64,000 nt of DNA. Source: Yoonia sp. SS1-5. Its GTDB lineage: Bacteria > Pseudomonadota > Alphaproteobacteria > Rhodobacterales > Rhodobacteraceae. A program made the position numbers and the translations under genes. Position 1 is the stretch's first letter; each line of letters opens with the position of its first letter. Below the pieces are notes generated by a model. The model was not told where the DNA came from. It saw only the letters and a list, made by a program, of their open reading frames with translations, and searched no databases. Shown here in pieces: positions 34,882-43,679 of this stretch. Location of the stretch: positions 1-64,000 of the forward strand of contig NZ_CP151767.2 in the NCBI RefSeq assembly GCF_038443705.2. The letters are read 5' to 3'.

Positions 34882-35961
34882 TTATGGGGAATATCCTGGC
34901 AATCCGAAGATTTCCGGATAGCCAAAAAGCGCCGCACTTCCGCCCGTATGAGCAAAAACAACGTTATTCATGCCGTCGAAATAGCCTTTTTTGGTCAAAT
35001 CAATCAGCCCGTCGAGACCTTTGCCCGAGTAAACCGGATCGAACAAAAGCCCTTCGGTCTCGGCCAAAAGCCGCAAGGCGGCGACCATCCCGTCAGTTGG
35101 TGCGCCGTAGCCCGGCCCGACATAATCACAATTGGCGCGCACGGCCTGCCGCGCGATCTCGTCCGGGCTTCCCAAATGGTCGGCCGTGCGCTGGGCGAGG
35201 GTGTAGACCATGTCTTCCTGCTTGGCCTGCGGGGCGCGCACCCCGATGCCAAGCAGGTGAATATCGCTTTGCAATGCAGCCAGCCCGGCCACAAGGCCTG
35301 CCTGGGTTCCCGCGCTGCCCGTGGCGTGGACAAGCGCGTCGATCTGCAGCCCCACGCCGTTGGCCTGTTCGACCAGCTCGCGCGCGCAATTGACATAACC
35401 CAAGGCGCCGATGGCATTCGATCCGCCGCCCGGAATGACATAAGGATTGCGTCCCTGCGCCCCGAGGTGATCGGCAAGCTGCGCCATCTCGGCATTCATA
35501 TCGGCACCGCCCGGGCGTTTGGACACGGTCGCCCCGTGCAACCTGTCCAGCAGGACATTGCCGTTCAAGATGTAGTTTTCATCGGTTGATCCGGTGCGAT
35601 CCTCCAGAAGGATATGGCAGGCCATGCCCAGCTTTGCCGCCGCCGCGGCGGTCTGGCGTGCATGGTTGGATTGGGTTGCCCCCTGGGTGATAATCGTATC
35701 GGCACCCAAGCGCTGGGCATCTGCCATCAGGAATTCCAGTTTTCGGGTCTTGTTGCCCCCCGATGACAGCCCTGTGCAATCGTCACGCTTGACCCAAAAT
35801 CGCGGGCCGCCCAGTTTTTCGCTCAGCCGGTCCATCGGTTCCAGCGGGGTCGGAAAATGCCCCAGTGCGACCCGCGGAAACCTGGCCAGCCGGATCGCCA
35901 GATCCTTGCAGCGGCTTGCAGTCAAGTCGGCCGTGGTCGTCACTTGGTCAGTTACAGTCAC
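34882..35961 (-). CDS. PLP-dependent lyase of the D-cysteine desulfhydrase / L-cysteate sulfo-lyase (CuyA) family
   Basis: The protein has 359 residues from a GTG start with a GGGGGG site upstream. The PLP lysine is Lys71 in SSGGNKTRK, and the family segment [19 protein letters not shown] follows. The C-terminal [13 protein letters not shown] and VFAHTGG segments are typical. Members include D-cysteine desulfhydrase, ACC deaminase and CuyA, which releases sulfite and ammonia from L-cysteate. Clustering with HpsN and ComDE nearby favours a CuyA role, but sequence alone does not decide. A LysR gene is divergent, and the ABC importer genes follow on the same strand. Confidence 0.88.
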   Translation of the reverse strand: MTVTDQVTTTADLTASRCKDLAIRLARFPRVALGHFPTPLEPMDRLSEKLGGPRFWVKRDDCTGLSSGGNKTRKLEFLMADAQRLGADTIITQGATQSNHARQTAAAAAKLGMACHILLEDRTGSTDENYILNGNVLLDRLHGATVSKRPGGADMNAEMAQLADHLGAQGRNPYVIPGGGSNAIGALGYVNCARELVEQANGVGLQIDALVHATGSAGTQAGLVAGLAALQSDIHLLGIGVRAPQAKQEDMVYTLAQRTADHLGSPDEIARQAVRANCDYVGPGYGAPTDGMVAALRLLAETEGLLFDPVYSGKGLDGLIDLTKKGYFDGMNNVVFAHTGGSAALFGYPEIFGLPGYSP

Positions 35962-36074
35962 GATATGCCCCCCAGCCACGCGATGAGGCAAAGCATCCTC
36001 TGGGGTCGCGCAAAAAAACAGTGCTTTTTCGTATGGCTGCCCGTACCATTTGTATGGGCAAGGGAGGGGTCGCG

Positions 36075-36986
36075 ATGCATTTGCAGTGGTTGGACGATGT
36101 GCTGGTGCTGCTGGAAGAGGGTAACATGACCCGGGCTGCGGCCCGCCGAAACATCACCCAACCGGCCTTTTCGCGCCGCATCCGGGGGTTCGAGGACTGG
36201 TTGGGCGTGACGGTGCTGGACCGGAAAACCAACCGGGTTGATATCAGTCAGGCACTTGTGGCCAATGAGGGGGAAATTCGTGCCCTGATGGCCCGTTTGC
36301 GGGAGTTGCGCACAAAAATCGCCGACTTCGATTTGACCCGTATGACGGCCACCATCGCCGCCCAGCATGCGCCGATCTGTTCGACATTTCCCGATATGGC
36401 CCTGAAGGCCAAACACCAGTTTCCGGGGCTGCAATTCCGCATCCGTGCGGGCAATCTGAACGATTGCGTCTCGATGTTTCTGCGCGGCGATACCAGCATG
36501 CTACTATGCTACGAGGCTGAAAGCGTGGGTCCCCTGCAGTTCGGCCCCGAAATCCGGCGCGGCTTATGGGGGACTGATTATCTGGTCCCGCTTGTTGGTG
36601 GCGCGTTGCGCTATCGGGTCAAGGATCAGGGGGATATCCCGGCGGACACGCCCGCCATTGTCTACCCCGAAGACAGCTATTTCGGCGAGGTTCTGCAAAA
36701 AACCGAGCGGGTCTTTGGCACGCCGGGGTTCAGCGCCAATCCTGTCAGCATCACTGCATTTTCCAGCGGGGTGCGGGAACTGGTCCTGCAAGGGCTGGGT
36801 GTTGGCTGGCTGCCCTACAGCATGGTTCATCAACAGGTGGAAAGCGGCGCGCTGATTTCAGTGGCAAACCGCTATGGGCAAGAGCCGCTGGATGTGGCCG
36901 TCTATGCCGATAGCAAGGTCGACATGGCACAGGCGCTGATGACGCTTTGGACGGATCAGACAGGGCCGTCAAAGACGCCCGAGTGA
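36075..36986 (+). CDS. LysR-family transcriptional regulator
   Basis: The protein has 303 residues. The winged helix at the N-terminus ([20 protein letters not shown], then [19 protein letters not shown]) is followed by a LysR substrate-binding domain. The ATG at 36075 has an AGGGAGGGG site, and upstream frame extension is not needed. It is divergent from the CuyA-like lyase and ABC importer operon, so it likely regulates that operon in response to its substrate. Its last 18 bases overlap the convergent LacI-family gene. Confidence 0.92.
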   Translation: MHLQWLDDVLVLLEEGNMTRAAARRNITQPAFSRRIRGFEDWLGVTVLDRKTNRVDISQALVANEGEIRALMARLRELRTKIADFDLTRMTATIAAQHAPICSTFPDMALKAKHQFPGLQFRIRAGNLNDCVSMFLRGDTSMLLCYEAESVGPLQFGPEIRRGLWGTDYLVPLVGGALRYRVKDQGDIPADTPAIVYPEDSYFGEVLQKTERVFGTPGFSANPVSITAFSSGVRELVLQGLGVGWLPYSMVHQQVESGALISVANRYGQEPLDVAVYADSKVDMAQALMTLWTDQTGPSKTPE

Positions 36987-38009
36987 TCCGCGCATAACGA
37001 TTGCGACGTCAAGTTGCCGATGTGTGATCGCGGGGTGTCCTTCGATCATGTGGACCAGATCTCGTGCGGCCGCGCGGCCCATTTCGCGGTGGGGCACATG
37101 AACTGTCGTCAGCGGCGGATGCAGGATGCCCGCCAGCTCAATATCGTCAAATCCGGTGATCGACACATCATCCGGCACGCGCAGTCCCAATGCCACAGCC
37201 TTTGACAGGGCGCCGGCGGCCAGGACATCGTTGCCGCACATGACAATTGTGGGTTTGTCATCGGCCTGCATCAGCGTGGCGAAGGCCGCGGCACCATTTG
37301 CGATGTCATAAGGTGTTTCAATGACGACCAGCTCCGCTGGATCAAGCCCCTTATCTGTCATCGCGTCCCGAATGCCTGCCAGACGATCGGCCGCACGATC
37401 ATTGCCCTTCACAAGGCCCGAGATTGCTGCAATTTTCTGGTGGCCCATGGACATCACGGTTTCGGCAAGCTTGCGCATCGCCGCCCGATTGTCGAACCCG
37501 ACCGAGGCCTGCGGCCGGTCAGGAAGAAAGGCCCAGGCCAGCACTGTCGGAACGCCCCGCTGTGCGAGGTAATCATAGATCGCCTGCTCCCGTTCATACC
37601 CGATCAACAGCAGACCATCCGCGCCGCGGGCCACAAGCGCCCTGATCTGTTCGGCCTCCAGGCTGGGCTGATAGGCGCTGCTGGATACCAGCAGGTTATA
37701 TCCCAGATCATGCAGCGTTTCCTGAAAGGCCTGCAGCCCGCGCGCGAAGATCGCGTTTTCCATGGTGGGAACAATCGCCCCAATCGTATGGGTCCGTTTG
37801 GCGGCCATGGCCCTTGCGCCGAAATTGGGGGTATAGCCTAGGGCATCAACCGCTTTCATGACCTTTTCGCGCGTGTCCTGCGAAACCTTGTGTTGTGCGT
37901 TCAGGCAGCGAGATACCGTGGCCGTTGATACGCCCGCCCTGCGCGCGACATCCTCCAGCGTTGGTATTGGTGGCGATTGGGATGTGACCGGGTCGGGTCC
38001 AGTTACCAT
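36969..38009 (-). CDS. LacI-family transcriptional regulator
   Basis: The protein has 346 residues. The helix-turn-helix TLEDVARRAGVSTATVSRCL with the hinge LGYTPNFGARAMA precedes a periplasmic-binding-like effector domain (IGAIVPTMENAIFARGL, ISGLVKGNDRAADRLAGI, VSITGFDDIELAG). A perfect LacI-type palindrome lies 72 bases upstream of its start, in the gap shared with the divergent hpsN operon. It is therefore the likely regulator of hpsN and of itself, with DHPS or a product as a possible effector. Confidence 0.92.
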   Translation of the reverse strand: MVTGPDPVTSQSPPIPTLEDVARRAGVSTATVSRCLNAQHKVSQDTREKVMKAVDALGYTPNFGARAMAAKRTHTIGAIVPTMENAIFARGLQAFQETLHDLGYNLLVSSSAYQPSLEAEQIRALVARGADGLLLIGYEREQAIYDYLAQRGVPTVLAWAFLPDRPQASVGFDNRAAMRKLAETVMSMGHQKIAAISGLVKGNDRAADRLAGIRDAMTDKGLDPAELVVIETPYDIANGAAAFATLMQADDKPTIVMCGNDVLAAGALSKAVALGLRVPDDVSITGFDDIELAGILHPPLTTVHVPHREMGRAAARDLVHMIEGHPAITHRQLDVAIVMRGSLGRL

Positions 38010-38081
38010 TTTGCCAACATCCTTATTTGAGTTTCCTAAACACGCATCTGCAAATGCAGTTTAGCACTTGTGCGAATCTAA

Positions 38082-38095
38082 TGTAAGCGCTTACA
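38082..38095. promoter_or_regulatory. LacI-family operator palindrome TGTAAGCGCTTACA
   Basis: This is a perfect 14-bp palindrome with a central CG, the form typical of LacI/GalR-family operators. It lies between the divergent LacI regulator and hpsN genes, where an operator controlling both would be expected. Confidence 0.8.
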
Positions 38096-38255
38096 CGAAG
38101 CCAAGCAAAACTGTCGGAGGCGTCGCGTGTTCCTGATATTCGCCCATTGTGCCACCTGGACGGGATGGATCGGCGCCGCTTCATTTTCATCACCAAATCA
38201 TTCGTTTTTGCTCACCGACACCTGCGCCTGATATCTGCAAATAGGATTGACAGAC

Positions 38256-39563
38256 ATGACCCGAGAATATCTGAAAAAAGCCACCCTGACCGCCAAGTCG
38301 GATGCGTCCGAGACGCATAAGATCGTGACAGACATTCTTGCCGATATCGAAGCGGGCGGCGATGCAAAGGCGCTGGAATACACGGCCAAGTTCGACCGCT
38401 ATGATGGCAACGTGCTGCTGACGCAGGAAGAAATCGACGCAGCAATCGCGACGGTTCCGGAAAAGCTGAAATCGGATATTCGTTTTGCGCATGATAACGT
38501 CAAACGCTTTGCCGAGTTGCAGAAAAGCACTGTCGCCGATGTCGAGATGGAGATCGCACCCGGTTTTGTGGCAGGCCAGAAATCCATCCCCGTGGATGCG
38601 GCGGGTTGCTATGTGCCGGGGGGGCGTTACAGCCATATCGCCTCGGCGATCATGACGGTGACGACCGCCAAGGTTGCCGGATGCAAGCATATCACGGCCT
38701 GTTCGCCGCCGCGTCCTGGTGTCGGGGTTGCCCCCGCAATCATCTATGCGGCTCATATCTGTGGGGCGGACAAGATCCTTGCCATGGGCGGGGTGCAGGG
38801 TGTCGCGGCGATGACCTTTGGTCTTTTTGGCCTGCCCAAGGCCAACATCCTTGTGGGGCCGGGCAACCAGTTCGTGGCCGAGGCCAAGCGTATCCTCTTT
38901 GGTCGCGTGGGCATTGATATGATCGCAGGTCCGACCGACAGTCTGGTGCTGGCCGACAAGAATGCAGACCCGCATATTGTGGCAACCGATTTGGTCTCGC
39001 AGGCGGAACATGGCTATAATTCACCGGTATGGCTGGTCACGGATGATCGCGCTTTGGCCCAAAAGGTGATGTCGCTGGTCCCGGACATGATCGCGGATCT
39101 GCCCGAGCTGAACCGCGAGAATGCGTTTGCCGCCTGGCGCGACTATGCCGAGGTGATTGTTTGCGCCGACCGCGCGGATATGGCGGCCTGTTCGGATGAA
39201 TATGCGCCCGAGCATCTGACAGTGCAGGCCGATGACCTTGATTGGTGGCTGGCGAACCTGACCTGCTATGGCTCGCTCTTTCTGGGCGAGGAAACCACCG
39301 TGTCCTATGGTGACAAGGCGACAGGGACCAATCACGTGCTGCCCACATCGGGGGCCGCGAGCTATACTGGCGGGCTGAGCGTGCATAAATACATGAAGAT
39401 TGTGACATGGCAGCGGGCCACGCGGGACGGCTCCAAGGCGGTGGCCGAGGCGACGGCGCGGATTTCCCGGCTTGAGGGGATGGAAGGTCATGCCCGCGCC
39501 GCCGATGTGCGCCTTGCCAAGTATTTCCCGGACGAGACTTTCGATCTGTCCGCAAATGGCTGA
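38256..39563 (+). CDS. hpsN: HpsN-type sulfopropanediol 3-dehydrogenase (HisD family)
   Basis: The protein has 435 residues of the histidinol-dehydrogenase fold. Zinc and catalytic segments are kept: VSQAEHGYNSP (Gln and His ligands), DEYAPEHLTVQ (the Glu-His pair), and KATGTNHVLPTSGAA. HpsN oxidises (R)-2,3-dihydroxypropane-1-sulfonate to (R)-sulfolactate with two NAD+. I call HpsN rather than HisD because it is followed by two other dehydrogenases and sulfopyruvate decarboxylase subunits, not by histidine genes, and it is under a LacI regulator. The ATG at 38256 is chosen; an upstream TTG in frame is at 38247. It overlaps the SDR gene by eight bases. Confidence 0.85.
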   Translation: MTREYLKKATLTAKSDASETHKIVTDILADIEAGGDAKALEYTAKFDRYDGNVLLTQEEIDAAIATVPEKLKSDIRFAHDNVKRFAELQKSTVADVEMEIAPGFVAGQKSIPVDAAGCYVPGGRYSHIASAIMTVTTAKVAGCKHITACSPPRPGVGVAPAIIYAAHICGADKILAMGGVQGVAAMTFGLFGLPKANILVGPGNQFVAEAKRILFGRVGIDMIAGPTDSLVLADKNADPHIVATDLVSQAEHGYNSPVWLVTDDRALAQKVMSLVPDMIADLPELNRENAFAAWRDYAEVIVCADRADMAACSDEYAPEHLTVQADDLDWWLANLTCYGSLFLGEETTVSYGDKATGTNHVLPTSGAASYTGGLSVHKYMKIVTWQRATRDGSKAVAEATARISRLEGMEGHARAADVRLAKYFPDETFDLSANG

Positions 39564-40317
39564 CCCCGGCGCGCTTTTTGACCTCAGCGGCAAGGTGGCC
39601 TGCGTGACAGGGGCAAGCGCGGGTCTGGGGCGACGGGCGGCGATTGCGCTGGCCGCGGCAGGGGCGAGTGTGGTTGGCGTGGCGCGCCGCGCCGACGCGC
39701 TGGACCGGCTGCGGGACGAGGTCGGGCCTGCCGCGGCGGGCGTCGCGGCTGATGTAGCTGACCGCGACGGCATCGCCCGGCTTGTGACGGATATCGCCGC
39801 CCCGTTCGGCGCGCCGGACATCGTGCTGCACGCCGCAGGCGTGAACACCCGTCAGACCGCCGATGAGGTCACCCCCGACGGATGGGATCAGACCGTTGCG
39901 CTGAACCTGTCGGCACCCTTCTTTCTCAGCCAGGCCATGGTCCCTGCGATGAAAGCCAAGCGCTGGGGGCGGATCGTGAATTTTGCATCCTTGCAGACCA
40001 CGCGCGCCTTTCCCGGCGGCATCACCTATGGCGCCACCAAGGCGGGTATCGGCCAGTTGACCCGCGCCATGGCCGAGGCATGGTCGCCCTATGGGATCAC
40101 CGCCAACGCAATCGGGCCGGGCTTTTTTCCGACCGAACTGACCGCGGCGGTGTTTGATGATGCCGACAGGACCGCACGCAATGCCGCGCAAACCTGTATC
40201 GGGCGCAACGGGACATTGGCGGATATTGACGGGCCGGTGCTGTTCTTATGCTCGGACGCATCCGCATATGTGACCGGACAGGTCCTGATGGTCGATGGGG
40301 GGTTCACCGCGAAATGA
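39556..40317 (+). CDS. Short-chain dehydrogenase/reductase (possible HpsO/HpsP role)
   Basis: The protein has 253 residues of the classical SDR fold: cofactor motif TGASAGLGR, the LHAAGVNT segment, catalytic Ser in FASL, and YGATKAG giving Tyr and Lys. The C-terminal VTGQVLMVDGG is typical. It starts inside the end of hpsN and overlaps the next dehydrogenase by ATGA, so the three are one translational unit. In DHPS utilisers two extra dehydrogenases (HpsO, HpsP) interconvert the DHPS enantiomers at carbon 2. This protein and its neighbour fit that role, but assignment of which is which is not possible here. Confidence 0.9.
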   Translation: MADPGALFDLSGKVACVTGASAGLGRRAAIALAAAGASVVGVARRADALDRLRDEVGPAAAGVAADVADRDGIARLVTDIAAPFGAPDIVLHAAGVNTRQTADEVTPDGWDQTVALNLSAPFFLSQAMVPAMKAKRWGRIVNFASLQTTRAFPGGITYGATKAGIGQLTRAMAEAWSPYGITANAIGPGFFPTELTAAVFDDADRTARNAAQTCIGRNGTLADIDGPVLFLCSDASAYVTGQVLMVDGGFTAK

Positions 40318-41294
40318 AGGCGTTGGTATATGACGGGGTTGAAACGCTTGGCTTTCGGGATGTGCCGGACCCTGCGCCCGGCGCGGGCGAGCATCTGATC
40401 CGGGTCGCGGCGGTGGGCATCTGCGGATCAGACATGCATGCCTATCTGGGACATGATGCGCGCCGGCCGGCGCCCTTGATCCTTGGGCATGAAGCGGCGG
40501 GTACGATCATTGGCGGGTCCCATGACGGGATGCGGGTCACCATCAATCCGCTGGTATCTTGCCTGACCTGTCCGGCCTGCAAGGCTGGCCGCGAGAATCT
40601 GTGCCCGGACCGGCAGATCATTTCGATGCCCCCGCGTGAAGGGGCGTTTGCGCAATATGTCGCCATGCCGATGCGCAATCTGGTTGCGATCCCCGACGGG
40701 GTGCCGATGGAAAAGGCAGCACTGGCCGAACCGCTTGCCGTCAGTTGGCACGCGGCCCGGCTGGCGATTGCGGCGCTGCATCCGGCGATGGACCGGCGGG
40801 CTATCGTGATCGGGGGCGGGGCCATCGGGCTGGCTGCTGCACTTGCCTTGACCGCGATGGATATAGCCGATGTCACAATCGTGGAACCCAATGCCGGTCG
40901 TCGCGCCTTTCTGGCGGATCAATGCGGCCAGGTCGCAGTGGCCGCTGCCGCAGGGACCGCACCGATTGTTATTGATGCTGTTGGTTTCGGGGCGACGCGG
41001 GCAACGGCCTCTGCCATTGCCGAACCTGGCGGCGTGATTGCGCATGTCGGATTGGGTGATGATGGGCCAGGGCTGGATATCCGGCGGGCCACGCTGCAAG
41101 AGATCACCTTTATCGGCACCTACACCTATACCGCGCAGGATTTCAAAGACACGGCCGCCGCGATTTTTGATGGCTGGCTTGGTCCCTTGGACTGGGTCGA
41201 GCACCGCGCCCTGTCCGGTGGCGCCAAGGCGTTCAAGGACCTGCGCGCGGGCGCGGTGGCGGCCCCCAAGATCGTCCTCGACCCGTGGAGCTAA
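40314..41294 (+). CDS. Zinc-dependent medium-chain alcohol dehydrogenase
   Basis: The protein has 326 residues of the MDR family. The catalytic zinc segment GICGSDMH, GHEAAG, and four structural-zinc cysteines within CLTCPACKAGRENLC are present. The cofactor fold has the VIGGGAIGLAAAL motif. It overlaps the SDR stop (ATGA). It belongs to the hpsN unit and may act with the SDR on DHPS enantiomers or related diols, by analogy with the HpsO/HpsP pair. Sorbitol/threonine dehydrogenase-like alternatives remain open. Confidence 0.9.
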   Translation: MKALVYDGVETLGFRDVPDPAPGAGEHLIRVAAVGICGSDMHAYLGHDARRPAPLILGHEAAGTIIGGSHDGMRVTINPLVSCLTCPACKAGRENLCPDRQIISMPPREGAFAQYVAMPMRNLVAIPDGVPMEKAALAEPLAVSWHAARLAIAALHPAMDRRAIVIGGGAIGLAAALALTAMDIADVTIVEPNAGRRAFLADQCGQVAVAAAAGTAPIVIDAVGFGATRATASAIAEPGGVIAHVGLGDDGPGLDIRRATLQEITFIGTYTYTAQDFKDTAAAIFDGWLGPLDWVEHRALSGGAKAFKDLRAGAVAAPKIVLDPWS

Positions 41295-41395
41295 GAATGA
41301 AACCCGACCTGCATCGGCCTGACGGTCTGGTGCATGAATTTCGACATAACAGGTTTGCATCATGGATGCAGACAGGCAATGGAAAGGCAGAATAA

Positions 41396-41902
41396 ATGAA
41401 TATCGACAAGAGGATATGCGATGATCTTGTTGCAAATGGCGTCTCATTCGTGACCACCGTGCCATGCAAGCAGCTGGCCGGTGTGATCGACGAAGTTGAT
41501 CAGCGCGACGACATTTTCCATATCCCGTCCAACAAGGAAGACGAGGGGATGGGCCTGTGTGCAGGGGCGCATATGGGCGGCAAGCGCCCGGCGATCATCA
41601 TGCAGAACACGGCCATCGGGGTGACGATCAATACGCTGGCCACGTTGATCCAGTATTACCGGATGCCCCTGCCGATGCTGATTTCCTACCGCGGTGAGCT
41701 GCGCGAGCCTGTCGCCTGTCAGGTCGAAATGGCGGTACATACCAAGGCGCTATTGGCGCAGCTGAACATCCCGACTTACCATTTTCACTGGCAGAAGGAT
41801 GTCGAAGAATTCGACAACATCCTGAAATACACCTTCATGTGCAACAAACCCGTGGCGATCCTGACCGACGCCAACTTTTGGGGAGGCTATGGCGACCAAT
41901 GA
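41396..41902 (+). CDS. comD: Sulfopyruvate decarboxylase alpha subunit ComD
   Basis: The protein has 168 residues, matching the separate alpha subunit of sulfopyruvate decarboxylase (TPP enzyme, PYR-type domain). The N-terminal VSFVTTVPCKQLAGVID, IPSNKEDEGMGLCAGA with its cofactor-activating Glu, and MQNTAIGVTINTLATL segments fit the family. With ComE it converts sulfopyruvate to sulfoacetaldehyde. An AAAGG site precedes the start, and its stop overlaps the comE ATG. Confidence 0.9.
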   Translation: MNIDKRICDDLVANGVSFVTTVPCKQLAGVIDEVDQRDDIFHIPSNKEDEGMGLCAGAHMGGKRPAIIMQNTAIGVTINTLATLIQYYRMPLPMLISYRGELREPVACQVEMAVHTKALLAQLNIPTYHFHWQKDVEEFDNILKYTFMCNKPVAILTDANFWGGYGDQ

Positions 41903-42453
41903 TCCGTTCAGAAATTCTTAAAGAAATCGCACCGATCATTCGTGATCATCTCGTTGTCTGCAATATCGGCCTGCCAAGTCAGGAATTGCATATGATCGAC
42001 GACCAGCCGACCAACTTTTACATGTTGGGAACAATGGGCCTGTCGTCGTCTATCGGGTTTGGATTGGCCTTGTCGCAGGACAAACCGGTCATCTCGATTG
42101 ACGGGGATGGATCGGTGCTGACCAATCTGGGCACCTTGCCCACAATCGCCAATAACGCGACGGGCAATTACACGTTGCTGATCATCGACAATGGGTCCTA
42201 CGGATCGACCGGGGATCAGCCGACCTATGCTGGCCGCAAGACCAGCCTGACGGACGTTGCGCGGGCATGCGGCTGTGAGAATGTGATCGAGGTGCAGGAC
42301 AAGGATCTTGGCCCCGTGCTGCAAGCGGCCATTGACAGCGACCAGATGACAATCATCGTGTGCAAATGCGACAGCGGCAATATCAAGCTGCCAGTGATCA
42401 CCATGGACCCGGTCGTCATCAAGGACCGGTTCATGAAAGCTGTCGCCTCCTAA
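41899..42453 (+). CDS. comE: Sulfopyruvate decarboxylase beta subunit ComE
   Basis: The protein has 184 residues and carries the TPP pyrophosphate-binding motif: GDGSVLTNLG followed about 20 residues later by IIDNGSYG. It pairs with ComD. Splitting into two small subunits is the common form in methanogens (coenzyme M synthesis) and in sulfonate-degrading bacteria. Since an hpsN unit precedes and a hydroxyacid dehydrogenase follows, a catabolic role feeding sulfoacetaldehyde to Xsc is inferred. Xsc itself is not in the window. Confidence 0.9.
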   Translation: MIRSEILKEIAPIIRDHLVVCNIGLPSQELHMIDDQPTNFYMLGTMGLSSSIGFGLALSQDKPVISIDGDGSVLTNLGTLPTIANNATGNYTLLIIDNGSYGSTGDQPTYAGRKTSLTDVARACGCENVIEVQDKDLGPVLQAAIDSDQMTIIVCKCDSGNIKLPVITMDPVVIKDRFMKAVAS

Positions 42454-42454
42454 G

Positions 42455-43570
42455 ATGTGGTCAGCCGCTGCGCATATTCATGCGGCTGACGACGCGCGGC
42501 GGCTGGCAAAACGGCGCCTACCGTGGATGATCTTTGACTATATTGACGGGTCCGCGGGGAATGAGACCGGGGCGGCGCGCAATCGCGCCGCGCTGGATGC
42601 AGTCACCCTCAGGCCACGGATCTTGCGCAATGTCGCGCAGCGGGACCTGTCGACATCCATCTTCGGTGTAACGGCGGCGCGCCCGTTCGGGATCGCGCCC
42701 ATGGGCATGTGCAACCTCAGCGGCCCCGGCGCCGATCTGATGCTGGCCCGTCTGGCCGCACGCCACAAGGTTCCGCATGGGGTCTCGACGGTCGCCTCGA
42801 CCCCGCTTGAGGATATTCTTGACGCCGCCGAGGGGCATGCCTGGTTTCAGCTTTATTTCAGTGGCGATGGGGCAGGGACGTTCAAACTGGTCGAACGGGC
42901 GCGGCAGGCCGGGTATCAAACCCTTGTCCTGACCGTTGATGTCCCCGAGGTGGGGCGCCGCCCCCGCGAGTTGCGCCACGGGTTCAAAATGCCCTTTCGC
43001 ATTGGCCCGAAACAGTTTCTGGACTTCGCGCTGCACCCGCGCTGGTCGCTGACCTCTCTGGCGGCTGGCAAGCCGCAAATGGCGAATTTCGCGATGCCCG
43101 GCTATGTGTTCGACCGGACCGAAAGCCGCGCGCGGGCGGATTGGGAGACGCTGGCGCGTTTGCGGGATGCATGGCCGGGCAATCTGGTGATCAAGGGTGT
43201 GCTGGATGTGGAAGACGCAATCAGGCTGAAAGCGGCAGGCGTCGACGGGATACAGGTTTCCAGCCATGGCAGCCGCCAATTAGAGGCCGCACCCGCACCG
43301 ATTTCGGTTCTGCCCCAGATCCGGCAGGCCCTTGGCCCGGACTTTCCGGTGTTTTTCGATAGCGGGCTCCGCTCTGGTGAGGATGTGCTGCGCGCCTTGA
43401 CCCAAGGCGCCGATTTCACCTTCTTTGGCCGGATATTGCAATTTGCGATCGCGGCGAGTGGCGAGGCGGGTTTGGAACGCATGTGGGACGTTTTGACAAG
43501 CGAACTGTCATCAGCCATGGCGCAGACGGGCGTGACCAGTATCAACCGTCTTTATGCCGAGGCAAGCTGA
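42455..43570 (+). CDS. FMN-dependent 2-hydroxyacid dehydrogenase/oxidase, candidate sulfolactate dehydrogenase
   Basis: The protein has 371 residues of the lactate/glycolate oxidase family (LldD-like). FMN segments include FDYIDGSAGNET, IAPMGMCNL, and FDSGLRSGEDVLRALTQGADF. The catalytic His271 lies in VSSHGSRQLE; the usual family sequence is VSNHGGRQLD, so two nearby residues (Ser270, Ser273) differ. It starts two bases after comE. Sulfolactate from HpsN must be oxidised to sulfopyruvate for ComDE, and this enzyme is the obvious candidate in the operon. Lactate or another 2-hydroxyacid is the alternative. Confidence 0.85.
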   Translation: MWSAAAHIHAADDARRLAKRRLPWMIFDYIDGSAGNETGAARNRAALDAVTLRPRILRNVAQRDLSTSIFGVTAARPFGIAPMGMCNLSGPGADLMLARLAARHKVPHGVSTVASTPLEDILDAAEGHAWFQLYFSGDGAGTFKLVERARQAGYQTLVLTVDVPEVGRRPRELRHGFKMPFRIGPKQFLDFALHPRWSLTSLAAGKPQMANFAMPGYVFDRTESRARADWETLARLRDAWPGNLVIKGVLDVEDAIRLKAAGVDGIQVSSHGSRQLEAAPAPISVLPQIRQALGPDFPVFFDSGLRSGEDVLRALTQGADFTFFGRILQFAIAASGEAGLERMWDVLTSELSSAMAQTGVTSINRLYAEAS

Positions 43571-43679
43571 ACCGCCGCCCGGATCGCTGCATAACGACAA
43601 TGGCTCCATCTTGTGACCGCAGACTTGTTGGTCGGGTTGTTTTGCCCGATGGTGCGCCATACGCACAAAGGACTGCCTG

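Noticed and set aside
34570..35589. 339-codon plus-strand frame opposite the PLP lyase gene
   Set aside because: Antisense shadow crossing two real minus-strand genes and their intergenic gap.
38256..39563. Biosynthetic histidinol dehydrogenase (hisD)
   Set aside because: Same fold, but the operon contains sulfopyruvate decarboxylase genes and no histidine genes, so HpsN fits better.
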